Positions 12,476 through 23,830 of a stretch of DNA of 64,000 nucleotides are shown here, piece by piece (the stretch's first letter is position 1; each line of letters starts with the position of its first letter). Under the pieces are notes generated by a model that was not told where the DNA came from, made no database searches, and saw only the letters and a program-made list of their open reading frames with translations. The stretch covers positions 62,001 to 126,000 of the forward strand of contig JAHQIW010000207.1 in assembly GCA_019055375.1 (NCBI GenBank). The letters run 5' to 3'. The stretch comes from Parelaphostrongylus tenuis. Taxonomy: Eukaryota; Nematoda; Chromadorea; Rhabditida; Metastrongylidae. A program made the position numbers and the translations under genes.

Positions 12476-12547
12476 CTCGCAGTGAATTGTAATGATGTTC
12501 AAGTAGAATAAATTTTGAAAAATCATGTAATTATAACGTCCCAAGGC

Positions 12548-12765
12548 AGGGTAGCGCAGTAGTTAGGGACGTGTCCAAAGAGAATCGTCTCCACCACCAT
12601 ACTGCGACTCGAGACGAATCCTCAAGCAGCCTTGAAACAACACATGAAATGTTCTCAGATCTTTGTGGAGGAGAGTGCGAGCAAACGAATCAAATACGAG
12701 AGTGGTGGGCTCCGCACAGTAAACTGTGATGAGAAATCGTGTAAGATAAACAAACCACAAGGACG
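12548..12765 (+). repeat. tRNA-headed dispersed repeat (family S5)
   Basis: GGGTAGCGCAGTAGTTAG resembles box A. The body GAATCGTCTCCACCA, CTCAAGCAGC, GTGAGAGTGCGAG-type blocks recur at 41.02-41.23 kb. Confidence 0.5.
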
Positions 12766-12849
12766 AGTCTAAATGTAACCTTCGGAAATGAGGTTCTCAA
12801 CAATGAAGACCATTTCAATTTCGAGAGGAAATTAGATGATAATGAGGGG

Positions 12850-12985
12850 GAGGGGGCCGTAGCCGAGCAGCTGTGATAGCAAGCTCAACCCTCCGCACAA
12901 CAATCCCTGGCAATCAACAACGAACCCTCCTCCCCCCCCCCCCCATGGAACGCCGCAGCCAGGCTATCCTCGAGATTGCTGAGTT
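12850..12985 (+). repeat. truncated S4 repeat
   Basis: GGCCGTAGCCGAGCAGCTG head, then a C-tract, CATGGAACGCCGCAGCCAGG and CTATCCTCGAGATTGC. It breaks off after the shared GAGATTGC block. Confidence 0.6.
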
Positions 12986-13092
12986 ATAAACCTTTTTTGC
13001 TTGCACTTTTTCTTAACGACACAGCTTGCACGTTTCCTCTTGTGCTAACGGCTCGTTCGACAAAGCCTTTACCTGATAACATGAAAGCATGT

Positions 13093-13560
13093 TTTGGCCG
13101 GTTGCTATGAGGTCTCATATGAACACTTCTTCAGTGCTAAACAGGCACTTGTTTCGCCCAAGCGGACTCCTCAGAAGCAAGGTATCCTTCGGTTCAGCTG
13201 ATCCCTTTAGGATATACCCAAATATAAAGGAATCGGAGCAGCAAGTCGGGTGACAAAATCCCCCGACAGTGCAATGACCACAGTCGAGTACCTTAATCTC
13301 GACCGTTTAATAGTATGATGGTAGGGTATGATTGATTCTACCTGTCTCAAACACCCGACTGCAGTCACTGTAATGTCGGAGTATTTGCTTACCCGACTTG
13401 CGGTGTTTTCTTATTCGGCGTCGATACCTTTAAACAGGGGTATATCCCCAAGGGATCGACTGAACCAAAAGAAACTGTGCTACCGAGGAGTCCGGAAGCA
13501 CGAAACAGGCACGTGTCTAGCATTTTATAAGTGCCCATATCAGATCTCATGACAATCGAA
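13093..13560. repeat. foldback element (family M2)
   Basis: The left arm around 13105-13180 (GAGGTCTCATATGAACAC, CAGGCACTTGTTTCG, CGGACTCCTC) is inverted in the right arm around 13480-13555 (GAGGAGTCCGGAAGCACGAA, CAGGCACGTGTCTAGC, AGATCTCATGAC). An inner inverted pair, GGATATACCCAAATATAAAG and ACCTTTAAACAGGGGTATAT, indicates the same palindrome. Related copies lie at 25.9 and 31.65 kb. Confidence 0.65.
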
Positions 13561-13884
13561 GCTTTAAGTCGTTGCGTATATAAGTCGAGAAGTACTGGGG
13601 TATGGCACAATGAGGAAAAAAACTGTGAAGACGGATAATAAAGTGCCAAAGTAGATGGTAATGACAAAATGACGATGATGGCGAGATGATAATGACTGGT
13701 GTTGTGGAAGTAGAATGAAAAATCTGTAACGACCTTTGTTGACAATCGATGAAAGATAGCTCAATTCCACGGAAACGACCAAGCGATGTTGAGTTAACGG
13801 TCCTCGTAACGTACGAACGAATACTAAATGCGACAGCTAGAAAAATTGTCTTACTGCTTTTGACCAGTGCGTACCGATGTTCTA

Positions 13885-14020
13885 AGTGTACATCTGAGAG
13901 TGCTGAATGATTGATACGCAAAACGTTCGATTCCAGGCGGAAGTTGAACCAATGTCTCACCCATACTGGAAGCGTATGCTACCACTACACTAAGGAGGCA
14001 ACCGCTTCTTACCACTCTTG
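13885..14020 (-). repeat. tRNA-like unit (family S3)
   Basis: Reverse complement of an S3 unit: GATACGCAAAACGTTCGA tail, box B complement GGAAGTTGAACC, then ACCACTACACTAAGG, the complement of the box A region. Confidence 0.6.
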
Positions 14021-14084
14021 AACTCTATTTTTGGCATATTATTTTCCGTCTTCACAGTGTTCTTTTTCACTGTGTATCCCAGTA

Positions 14085-14290
14085 CTTCTAGCATTCAATT
14101 CGCTCTTCCGAGTTTCTCTTCAACGTCGTAGAATTGGTTGAACGGTCTTATACAATCTTGAGGATAGCCAGGCCGTGGCGCTCGTTGTTAATTGCCGGAA
14201 GTATTGAAGTGTAGGGTCGGCCCCATAAGTGCCGCAACGAGCATCACAACCGCTCGACCATGTTGCTCCCCTTTGACCCTAGCACCATGA
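14085..14290 (-). repeat. tRNA-related dispersed repeat (family S4)
   Basis: Contains the S4 blocks inverted: TTCTCTTCAACGTCGTAG, TTGAGGATAGCCAGGCCGTG and GAGCATCACAACCGCTCGAC. Confidence 0.55.
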
Positions 14291-14603
14291 CTCTACAGAT
14301 CTCGGATTGGAAAATTGATAAAGAAACGGAAAAATGAGAGCAGCAGTCAAACGGAGAGTAAGTCAGCAGCACAATAGCTTATGACCCTGGAATAAAGCAA
14401 ACCCAAAAAAGTAGCACTCCTCTCCGCACGAGATCCTGAAGACTTCACCATTCTAAACGCTGGAAAGTTCTGGAAAAGGAACGATTGTACTTGGATCACA
14501 AGTTACATCGAGTTCTTAACGCTTAAAAATCATCGATATAACCTGCAGAAGACTCAATATTGACAATCAGTCACGTTAATGACCGCGTTGATTTCAAAAG
14601 ATG

Positions 14604-14855
14604 AAAGGATGAAGCTATCGACGCTGATCATTACCTGGAGGATTCGCCCCATACTCGACTTCATCAAGCCTCGTTTATAGCTGACTGAATGCATATCTGA
14701 CCTATACAATAACTCACAATGGCCTACCAATGAACTAAGTCAGTGCTGCTATCCTCTCAGACAAATCTGGAACCAATTAGAAGACAACGGGGGATGGAAG
14801 GCTTGATAAGCGCCGAGACGCGGGATAGAACCAGGCCACGGGTTCAAACTGACAG
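14604..14855 (-). repeat. tRNA-derived SINE (family S1)
   Basis: Reverse S1 with GGATGAAGCTATCGACGC, CTGACTGAATGCATATCTGA and AGTCAGTGCTGCTATCCTCT. The head is degenerate (CGCCGAGACGCGGGATAGAA). Confidence 0.65.
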
Positions 14856-15724
14856 AAAAGAGATTTGAGTGGATTATTTCACGAGGTATAATTATAACAG
14901 CAAAGCGATAAAGTCCCACAAAACCTTGAAGTAAAGCCTGAAACTCTCCGGGTTTTCTTCCAATCACTTAGCAATTCTTCTGTTCTTGTACTTTTATGAA
15001 AACCCTGAGCATCATCCCCTCATTGTTACCGCAGTTGGTACCACCCAAAAACAGACGACTTTGGCCAAATTCAGTGTCGAACCTACGAGGTACTGGTAAA
15101 GTTTCTCATAAAAGAGTGGCCGTTGCTCGATACGCTGAATCTGTAATGACATCTCATTATCTGCGGCCAAACCGCATATCAGCGACTCGAGCCTCGCTAG
15201 TGAGTAACCTAACCTCCTAGTAATTGAATCCCAAGTGATCCGGTTACTGAAAGACATATGACCAATCACAAAACGTTATAACTTCTCTCCCTTTTTCTCT
15301 CTCTCCTTCTCAATGACGGAGAACGTGGGAGTCAAGCGATGAAATTACAAGCCAAACAAAAGAGATTGGACTCCGAAGATCTCCAACTGAACAAAGATGA
15401 AGTGCCGTTACCACAGCGCCCCATAACCACTTAGTTACACTTCGGAGGGACAGTCAGCAACAACTGTTAGATCAAGAATATGAAAGAATGGTTCAACCAA
15501 TTGACTTCCGTGGCCCCAAGGGCGTGTCCAATGACTCCATCTTCTCTGCCCCGACTGGACGCCGACCTTTGAGCGCGCCCATGGGTTCATGGCAGTCAGG
15601 CGATTGAGAAAGTTCAGGATCCGCCAATTTCATACTGATCTTCTCGACATTCCCACTCATATAAACGCCTACATCAGCCTGCTGTAGAACTTTGTTGTGT
15701 ACAATAATAATAACAGAGCGATTG

Positions 15725-15815
15725 CAACTGTGGTGTAGTGGTAGCACGTTCGCTGTAGTGTTAAACGCGAGTTTAACTCCCTCTTGGAGTCGAAAGTTTT
15801 TGCTTACCATTCAGC
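15725..15815 (+). repeat. tRNA-like unit (family S3)
   Basis: TGTGGTGTAGTGGTAGCACG gives box A, AGTTTAACTCCC a decayed box B, and TTTTTGCTTACCATTCA the S3 tail. Confidence 0.6.
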
Positions 15816-16009
15816 ATCATTGAATATGGCAATACCGTCCAAAACATTAGGCATGATTAAAGTGTAGAAGAGCCTGGTAAGGTTGCGAATAAAACCTGTT
15901 ATAACAAAAAACCATTTGACTCCGATTTTTCTAGTTGAGCGAACAGGTTGCAAACAATACGGTCAATGAATGTAGACAATAGCAATAGCTACCGTTTGAG
16001 TGGCTGAGC

Positions 16010-16545
16010 TGTGTCAGAGCCTGGAAAGGACACTAAATAAGATTTTTCCAGGCTCTGAAGGAGACGAAACAGATAAAACGTTAGCGATTAGGCTCTTTCA
16101 AGCTCTGAAGGAGGCAAAACAGCAGAAATATCAGTCATTAAGCCCCTCTTGATTCTGAAGAAGACGTAACTGCCGTAATGTTAGCCACTAGAGTCATCAA
16201 GGCTCTGAAGAAGGCAAAGCCGTAGAAAGGTCAGTCATTAGAATCCTCTAGATTCTGAAGAAAACGTAACAGTCGTAATGCCAGTCACTGGAGTCTTCGA
16301 GGCTCTAAGTAGGCGACATCGCGGTAACTCAGTCTTTGGAGCCTTCCAAGCTTTGGAGAAGGCGAAACCGCCAAAATATCAGTCACTAGGCACCTCTAGA
16401 TTCTGAAGAACACGAAACCACGAAAAGGTCAGTGATTAGGCTCTTCTAGACTCTGAAAACAAATCCCACCGAAACGTCAGCCATTGAATCTTCTAGGCTC
16501 CGAGGAAGACAAAACCCCCAAAATGCCAGTCATTACTGATGGCTA
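16010..16545. repeat. minisatellite, about ten copies of a 53 bp unit
   Basis: Diverged head-to-tail copies built on GGCTCTGAAGAAGGCGAAAC followed by CGTnAnnTCAGTCATTAG and a short CTCnTCnA link. Successive CTCTGAAG/TTCTGAAG landmarks are spaced at 50-56 bp. Copies differ by many substitutions, so the array is old. Confidence 0.85.
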
Positions 16546-17242
16546 TACTGTACTGAACAAATGGTACTGCTAGCAATCTCGTGTCCACTAAACAAAAAAA
16601 AAACCCAATTAATTGCTTAATGCCACGGTTAATCGGTGTCGGCCGTGAAAGTTCATATTAGCTTACCAATAAACTGCTATACTGGCTGCCCATACTGAAG
16701 CTATTTAAAGATGAAATGCTAGACTTCTAATGCCACCATTGAGAAGAAATAGAAACGAAATAAAATGTACTGATTCAAAACGTTCTAACAAGTTTTCCAT
16801 GAGTTTTCCAAGAAGTTAATGAGCTATAAGTGAGTAGGAATTTCAAAAAAGGAGGAACTTTGAGAAAAATTTTCACACATTTTTATAAAACTATTTACGA
16901 GTGCTCGCATCACGAATCCACCAACTTTGTAATGCAACCTGTTTAACATTCCTTATAGAACCAGCCCAGAAAACACTGTAAACCCATCTATAAAAATGAG
17001 TCCTCTGTAATGGTAGAAGGATATGCATATAACGAAAGAATGATTTGACCATGATGCAGGAATCCAGAACGGAAACCGATACATATCGTTAGAAAATACG
17101 AACAAGTAGGAATTACGCTGAAACCTTTTCATAGATAGTCGGGAATATCTACAGAGATATATCTACTATTTCGGGACAACAAACACATAATTCTTCTAGG
17201 CTATATATGGTCAGTTTACCAGCCAAACTACTCCAACCCCAC
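16546..17242. other. no gene recognised
   Basis: AT-rich unique-looking sequence. No phase-compatible exons and no repeat family shared with the rest of the window were seen. Confidence 0.5.
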
Positions 17243-17512
17243 TTAACCTTTTCGGGACCGCGAACCCACCTCCTCCGCATCTCTAGCCCCCAGGGTGGCA
17301 ATGCATTCAATGATGTGTCGTATTATTTCAAATGTATTTTTATCGCTATTTTCTTACTTACAACAATATCACATATTTTTATATAACCTAAGCATAGGAA
17401 AATAACAACAATATCACAGATTGAAATAATACTATATTACATTCGATTGCATTTTCACGCTGGGGGCTATAGATGCAGAGGAGGTGGGTCCATGGTCCCG
17501 AAAGGGTTAAAG
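17243..17512. repeat. MITE with long terminal inverted repeats (family M3)
   Basis: The left end AACCTTTTCGGGACCGCGAA plus CCACCTCCTCCGCATCTC is matched inverted at the right end by GATGCAGAGGAGGTGGGTCC and ATGGTCCCGAAAGGGTTAA. The interior contains two copies of a CAACAATATCACA motif. The same termini occur at 26.21-26.46, 29.33-29.71 and 33.42-33.63 kb, so this is a mobile, probably non-autonomous family. Confidence 0.75.
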
Positions 17513-17584
17513 AATCTTCTAATGAAAATACATGATCCCGACCTTCACTAGCATTCAAATCCGATATTGCACTCAATATCCAAG

Positions 17585-17720
17585 GATGTTGAGCGGTGCG
17601 CAAACTTCCCGACGTAGGCAGGAGCTGAACCCGCTATCCTCCCTTTCCGGGCGCTATGGTGAGAATGAGACGCGGGTTCAACTCCAATCTAGGGTCGACA
17701 GCTTTGCACACTACTTAGTA
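17585..17720. repeat. paired tRNA-like units (family S3)
   Basis: A minus unit with GTGCGCAAACTTCCCGACG and GGAGCTGAACCCGC is followed directly by a plus unit with GACGCGGGTTCAACTCC and AGGGTCGACAGCTTTGCACA. This is a compact foldback of two outward units. Confidence 0.55.
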
Positions 17721-18024
17721 TCCCTCGATATATAATTATAACATGATGACACGCTAGAAAGTGCAATGATACAGAGAAATCTTGAAGATCCAAATGATTG
17801 GTATTTCAAGCCTTACCTGCTGCAATGCCCTTCCTCTGCTCGAACCCGGTTGATCGTCCCTAGCGCGATCGGACTTCAAGCAACCGCCTCGATTGGAATT
17901 TTCAGTATCTAACGCAGCACGATCTAAACTATGGAGATATCTTTAGAAAGAAAATAAAATAGCTATGGTAGATGTCGAAAGAGTCTCCAGCCAGTGATGT
18001 GATCATATGAGATCTTCAACAGAC

Positions 18025-18265
18025 AAGACACAAGAATGCTGAATGATACGCAAAAACTTTCGACCTCAGGCGGGAGTTGAACTCGTGTTTCGTCGCTCAT
18101 GCAAGATTTTGTGCGACTGGTCTTCAATGAGGAATTGGGAAAATAAAAAAAGGACAAAATGACGAGTGAAGCAGAGTGGTGGCTTCTGTAGCGTAGTGGT
18201 AGTACGCGCTCACAGTATGAGAAGAACGCGGGTTGCGACTCCCATCAGGAGTCGGGAGACACACA
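18025..18265. repeat. divergent pair of tRNA-like units (family S3)
   Basis: The minus unit at about 18030-18125 contains GATACGCAAAAACTTTCGAC and GCGGGAGTTGAACTCG. The plus unit at about 18175-18260 contains GTAGCGTAGTGGTAGTACG, ACGCGGGTTGCGACTCCC and AGGAGTCGGG. It has the same head-to-head arrangement as at 6.7-7.2 kb. Confidence 0.6.
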
Positions 18266-19204
18266 GAATCGCTATTTTATCGATCTCACTGCTTTAAGAA
18301 CATGTACGACCAAAGTAACATGATTCCCACTGCTAACATGAGATCTAAGTGTTGACAGAGAACTCAGAAGTATAGGCCTTAGATCAAGAATCTGGTTAGA
18401 ATCTAACAAACCACGACTATGTAGGGGTCTTAGATCGGTGCGAAAACCTCTCAATGAACAAAAATAAAGGCAGGGTTTCCCAGTAATTAAGCAGCTGTGC
18501 AGTACAAAAGCTATAGAAGAAAGATATGATGCTCAGCAAATCCCTAAAGCTAGGAAGACCTACTGGGCTAGTCTTTCCCGCGATAGGGAAAAATGGAAGT
18601 GTTGCTGGTAACCGCTCGAGTCACTCGACGATCAACGGGACGACAAGTGATACAGGTGAAGCAGCAGTGCTGATCTAACACTTCTTGCTCAACTTCCCAC
18701 CTTTCTCACAGTATGGTCACCTTTCCTTTATCGCTCTATTTGGTCCGTATCACAGTTTTTTGCTCCGCGGGTCACAATATTTCAAGCACTCGACTCGTCT
18801 CCTTATTCGCTTGAGGATTTGATCGTGTTCGCGAACGTCGTAGGTCGACACTGTCTCTTTGCAATCTCGAAGACAGACAGGCTAAGGCGTTCCGCAGAAC
18901 GTCCGTTCCTGAGAGCTCCACAGTGTTCGGGTGATCATGGGAGATGAAGAGTCAAGCCTGTGTCGAGTCGTGCTGAGCATAACCAGCCACTCAGCCAACG
19001 GCCCACCATTCGAAAACGAATGTCAGTTAGACAGATGGTGTTAGAGGTTAGATGAATCACTACAGCTGGTTAACAATAAGGAAATAAGGAATTATGAAGC
19101 CTGTAGGTCGATAAAGGCTCTCCAACAGCTGAAAAATAATGGAGTTCGAAGTTGTTAAAGGAAGGATTTTTAACCCAAGAAAACTGCTTAACAATGTGGA
19201 ATGG

Positions 19205-19358
19205 ACACGCTTTAACCCTTTGAAGACCAGCGCTGAGAGAGGCGGCTTCGTGCCGTCGCTTTCCCACGAGACGCGATGCCGCCACTACAGTACCTGAAGG
19301 AGATCTGATGTCGCGCGATGAGAAGCAAAATGACTCTCATGGTCCTCAAAGGGTTAAC
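19205..19358. repeat. MITE-like element (family M4)
   Basis: Terminal AACCCTTTGAAGACC is inverted at the right end as CTCAAAGGGTTAA. The interior contains TTTCCCACGAGACGCGATGC, GCCACTACAGTA and GATGTCGCGCGATGAG. Copies occur at 24.02 (inverted) and 40.81 kb. Confidence 0.65.
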
Positions 19359-19867
19359 TTTCGGTAGTTGAACTCGCTGCATTCGGCGCAATCTTCGTTA
19401 TTTAATTAGGGTTTATTTCTCCATTCAGGAATAAAATTCAAAGCTTCTCGTAGTGCTTCGATGCTCCATGCTTTTCTAATAGTCTCTTATGGTTTTGATG
19501 CATACAAAAGTTAGAATTTGAAGAATAAATCAGCTGTGAAGTTTAAGCGAGGGCCTAACTACTTCCAGTGCAAAATGTGATCTTCTATTCGACGTTAAAG
19601 TGCAATAAGAAATCCTCTTCAAGAAACAAGTATAGTTCCAAATTCGCCGTTTCTCAACTACCGAACGACTACTAAAACTTTCCTACAGCAGCTCAGCCGA
19701 ACGAGATAGGTCTCTGAATACGCATGCACAGTAAAGTGTACACGCCGTCCAAGAGGGTTAATCGTTGTGAAAGGACACTTATCGCGGCTAAATTGATGTC
19801 AAAGCTCTCCAAAGCGATAAGGAGAAAAGAAATATAGAAGGAGTGGAACTAAAACACTTTATAAATA

Positions 19868-19963
19868 CCATACCATCGGATGAAGCATCAGAATCGGAAG
19901 CATTCGTGTCGAACAACTTCTTCGGCCTTCGCGACTCATCAGCTCCTTCGTCATTTTCCGTAG
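19868..19963 (-). CDS. putative second exon of a minus-strand gene, Ser/Asp-rich product
   Basis: Read on the minus strand, an ATTCAG acceptor is followed by a fully open stretch ending at a GTATGG donor at 19873 (or GTATTT at 19867). It encodes TENDEGADESRRPKKLFDT followed by a NASDSDASSDG motif: acidic and serine-rich with a basic RRPKK patch, typical of a nuclear or disordered region. It begins two bases into a codon, which matches the one-base overhang of the candidate first exon at 22562-22598. A further open stretch at about 19390-19475 on the same strand (SIEALREALNFIPEW) could be a later exon, but its phase does not fit directly. No family is recognised, and the gene could be spurious. 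Confidence 0.35.
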
Positions 19964-20129
19964 CTGAATAGTATCAGTCATATATTGGCGATAAACTGAG
20001 ACAATAAGCATGTGAGAATTCCGGCCATCGTCAAGAAATCGTAGATTTCCTGACACGAATGATTTCTGGAAACAAAAGGAACAGAAGAGACTTCAAAAAA
20101 CAGACATCGCTTTTAAGCGAAATTAGGAC

Positions 20130-20305
20130 ATGACATATAGAGCCGGATACACGTGTTTCGATCTTGCGATCTCGTCAGTCGGGCAGTTACCCTTTCTCTT
20201 CTTTTTCGGGCTTGTATCGGGCTCTGTAAGTCAGCCCTCTTTGATAGACCACTGACATGCGTGGCTCAAGCAATGATTATCAGGCATATTGAAATTTAAG
20301 CTGCG
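20130..20305. repeat. M1 foldback fragment
   Basis: GAGCCGGATACACGTGTTTC, CTTGCGATCTCGTCAGTCGG and GACCACTGACATGCGTGGCT with ATTATCAGGCATATTGAAAT show the internal and right-arm blocks of M1. The left arm is missing. Confidence 0.65.
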
Positions 20306-20389
20306 GTCTCAAGAAAACACTCGAAACGGAAAGAATAGGACACTTCTTCTGCTATCCTCACCTTGTTTCAATCTCTTGGAAAAAAAAAA

Positions 20390-22530
20390 AACGTGCTTTA
20401 TGCTTATTTTCAAGTCTTAGCAATCAATCGATAGTTCAATCCTAGAGAATTCCAAGGGTGCACTTCAATTCCAAAATGGCTTTTTTGCTGCGCTGCAAGA
20501 GTAAAAAAGAAATCATGTTTCACACTCAAGTGCTTCTCGCTGGACTAAAGTCTTTCAACGAACTTTTGATAACCATATAACATTATATATCTCGAGAATT
20601 TCAACAGTACACTTAGTTTTTGGAAAAAACGACTAAGTGCGCTGTACCAGCTTGAAGAAGATTAGGTTTCGCAATTTTCGTTCATTTCCGTTATCCCCAC
20701 CCAGTTTCGACCCTTTGCGGGAAAAAACGCGCTTTGTGGTTTTCTTCTGAATTTTGGTGACCATTCGATAGCTCAAATCTCGAAAATTATAGAGGTGTGT
20801 TTCGCTTCCGAAATGACTCTTTTTAGTGCGTTTTAAGAGAAACAGAAGAAAGAAATAGAACAGAACTTTAAGAAAACACAACTATGTTTCACACTCAGGG
20901 ATTCTTCGCTGAACAAAACTCTTCTCCTGGACTTTTAGTGATCATTCGATAGCCTATATCTTGGCGATTTCAGTGGTGTGTTTTTTTTTCTGGAAAAGAC
21001 GATTTATCGCGCTATAGCGGCCAAAAGAAGGCTGGGCTTCGCAATTTTTGTTCATTTCCGTTATCCCACCCTGTTTCGACTTCTTGGGAAAAACGCTCTT
21101 TGTGATTTTTTTCTCCAGAATTTCGGTGGCTCTTCAATAGTCTAAATCCCGAACGTTCTAAAGGTACGTTTCTTTTCCAAAATGACTTGTTTAGTTCGTT
21201 TCAGCAGTGGACATAAAGTTTTGTTTCACAGCCAAAGATTCTTCGCCGAACTCTTTTCCTAGACTTCTAATGATCATTCGATAGCCTATATCTCCAAGAA
21301 TTCAATGGTGCTCTTCGTTTTTTAAAAGAGCTCAGCGCGTTGTAGCAGCTAAGAGAATATCGGGTTCCGCACTCTGAACGAACTATTTGCTCCGGTAGGT
21401 GAATGAGATTTTTCAACACTGACAAGAAACCAACGCGCTTTTAGCAACGTAACAACGAATGCTGGTGACTCTTCGATAGTCCACGGGATTGTTGTCAATG
21501 TTGCAAAATCTCATTCACACACCGGAGCAAATAGTTCGTTCAGAGTACGGAACTAACTATTCTCCTAGCTGCTACACCTCACTGAGAAGCTCTTTTCGAA
21601 AAGCGAAAAACACCATTGAAATCGTCGAGATATGGGCTGTCGAATAATCACTAAAGGCTCAGGAGAAGAGTTTTGTTCAGCGAAGAATCCCTGAGTGTGA
21701 GAAGTAGTTTTGTTTTTACTCTTAAAATGCACTAAAAAAGCCATTTTGGGAGCAAAATATCCCTATATAATATACGAGATCTAAGCTATCGAATAGTCAC
21801 CAAAATTTTGAAGAAAATCACAAGGCGCGTTTTTCGCCAAAAGGTCTAAATTGGGTGCGGATAACGGAAATGATCCAACTTTGCGAAACTCAATCTTCTT
21901 TCGGCTGCTACACGGCATTGAGAAGCTCTTTTCAGAAACGAAGAACACCATTGAAATCGACGAGATATAGGCTATCGAATGATCACTAAAGGCTCAGGAG
22001 AAGAGTTTTGTTCAGCGAAGAATCCTTGGATGTGGAACATAGTCTTATTTTCACTGTTAAAACGAACTAAGCAAATCATTTTGGGAACAAAATGTACATT
22101 TGGAACCTTCGGGATTTAGGCTCTCGAAGGCTACCTAAATTTTGAAGAAGATCACAAGGGGCGTTTTTGCCAGAGGGTCGAAACAGGATACGGATAACGG
22201 AAATGAACGAATGCGAAACCCAGCCTTCTTCGGGCTGCTACAGCGCGCTAAATCGTCTTTTCCAAAACGAAGCATACTACTGAAATTGCCGAGATTTGTT
22301 ATATTGTATGGTTAACAAGAGTTCGAAGGAAAATTTTTTTCCTTCGAAACAGGCGCGAGTGTGAAACATAATTTTTTAATTGCTGTCACAGCGCAGTAAG
22401 GAGGTCATTTTGAAAACGAACTATACCATTGAAATCAGCGAGATTCACGCTATCGAATAGCCACTGAAACTTAAGAAAAAAGCAAAAGATAAGCTTTTTC
22501 CAAGGAGCTGAAACAAGGCGACGATAACGG
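20390..22530. repeat. 2.1 kb degenerate palindrome of about 350 bp units
   Basis: Between 20.4 and 21.4 kb three diverged direct copies carry, in order, GTTTCACACTCA, ATTCTTCGCTGAACAAAACT, ATTCGATAGCC(T)ATATCT, a GCGCTnTAGC block, TTCATTTCCGTTATCCCnAC and an AAAACGCnCTTTGTG block. From 21.49 to 22.5 kb the same blocks appear as reverse complements in reverse order. The centre lies near 21,460, where CTGAACGAACTATTTGCTCC (left) is mirrored by GGAGCAAATAGTTCGTTCAG (right). Shorter pieces of this family lie at 28.1-28.8, 54.4-54.8, 57.5-58.2 and 60.2-60.8 kb. It would sit within the large intron of the putative minus-strand gene. Confidence 0.8.
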
Positions 22531-22561
22531 AAAAAGCGTGGAAAACGACCATATTACTTAC

Positions 22562-22598
22562 GTTTCTTCGTCGAATTTGACGAAAACGATGACATCAT
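22562..22598 (-). CDS. putative first coding exon of a minus-strand gene
   Basis: On the minus strand an ATGATG start opens a 37-base exon (MMSSFSSNSTKK plus one base) that ends exactly at a strong GTAAGT donor. About 34 bases upstream lies TTTTTTCCAG (plus 22632-22640), a good cis- or SL trans-splice acceptor, giving a short 5' leader. The phase fits the exon at 19868-19963. The implied intron of about 2.6 kb contains the palindrome. The exon is very short, so chance cannot be excluded. Confidence 0.35.
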
Positions 22599-23021
22599 CG
22601 ATCAGCTAGTGACGTTCGGGACCCTTAATTCCTGGAAAAAATCGCTTTGTATCCGAAGAAAAAAGCAACGAAATCGAACAAAGACGAGAATCACGACGAA
22701 ACAACTTTTGCAGCCGCCCAGAGGATCGAACCTGAGCGATATTTCCATGGAACTGATCGAGGTGAACGCGTAGTTAGCCCACAGACAGATAAAGAGTGCA
22801 TATATTTTGTAAAAAATAAAAATATGGACGATGAGCATGCCGATCGCCATAGCGGTCTGGCACGGTCCGCCATCGATTTTCGTGCTGGGGGCGGATCTAT
22901 TTTCGTCTGCTCTTCCGTCCACTGACGGCATTTTTTTCCTTCAAATTTGGTTGAATACTGTGATTTTTCCATATTTTAGTGCATGTATGTATTATTGTAT
23001 CAATTTATAAGCACGAGAAAA

Positions 23022-23110
23022 AAAAGGCCGCGATGGTGTAATGGGTAAGACGTAAGCCCCAGATGACATAGTCACGGGTTCGAAGACCAGCCGAGGAAGT
23101 TCTGAGTTTT
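23022..23110 (+). repeat. tRNA-like unit
   Basis: GCGATGGTGTAATGGGTAAG resembles box A and ACGGGTTCGAAGACC resembles box B, with an intact GGTTCGA core. The acceptor ends (GGCCGCG and GAGGAAG) do not pair, so a functional tRNA is unlikely. Confidence 0.5.
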
Positions 23111-23139
23111 GTTCATACTTAAGCACTCCTATCGTCGTG

Positions 23140-23400
23140 TATTGTTGTTCTATATATTTCATTTGTTTAGTTAATAACATTGTATGTTATTTATTATTAT
23201 TTATTTTATATAACTATATTATTTATTCATTTATTTATTATTTTTATTATTTGTTGTATATATTTACTATTATTATATCATTATTTGTTTGTCATGTATA
23301 TTATTTATTATTATATTTTATTTATATATTCATTATACTGCATTTATTTGTTGCTGTAAGAATAAATGCTAAAATCTCTGGTGTAAAAAATAAAATAAGA
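23140..23400. repeat. TTATT-rich low-complexity tract
   Basis: Runs of TTATTTATTATTATTT with almost no G or C. It generates a spurious Tyr/Ile-rich frame. Confidence 0.85.
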
Positions 23401-23732
23401 AAATAAAAGAACTTTTTCGTAAGAAAATGGTATCTAAAAAACCAACCATCTCCTCGTGGAGCTGAAGTTCCTTCCCGCATTGACTGGATGGTCAAATTTC
23501 TCGCCTCCATGATCGTTTAACGCGTTCGGGACCATGGACCCAACCCTCTGCGTCTCCATCGTTCAGCGTGTTGCGTGCAGCAACCTACCTCCGTTCCCTG
23601 GAAAGGGTTGAATACTCAAAGCAGATCAAACACGCAGATTATGCGCTGCTTTATTGAACAGTATATTATTTATTCATTTATTTATCATTTTTTATTATGA
23701 GAGAAGGTCGCAGAGACAGTATAGAACGAAAT

Positions 23733-23830
23733 CATGATAGCACAGTGGCTAGCACGGAGCCCCGGAGAGGGTGAGACCAGGGTTCGACTCCCATATGAGA
23801 TTCCAAAGATTTACATAGCACTCAAAATTT
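23733..23830 (+). repeat. tRNA-like unit (S3-related)
   Basis: GATAGCACAGTGGCTAGCAC (box A-like), GGGTTCGACTCCC (box B), then the family tail TTTACATAGCACTCA. Confidence 0.55.

Noticed and set aside
22602..22972. Overlapping open frames of about 90-110 codons on both strands
   Set aside because: No domain, and the two strands are equally open; the TTTTTTCCAG acceptor near 22635 gives a simpler reading as a gene leader.
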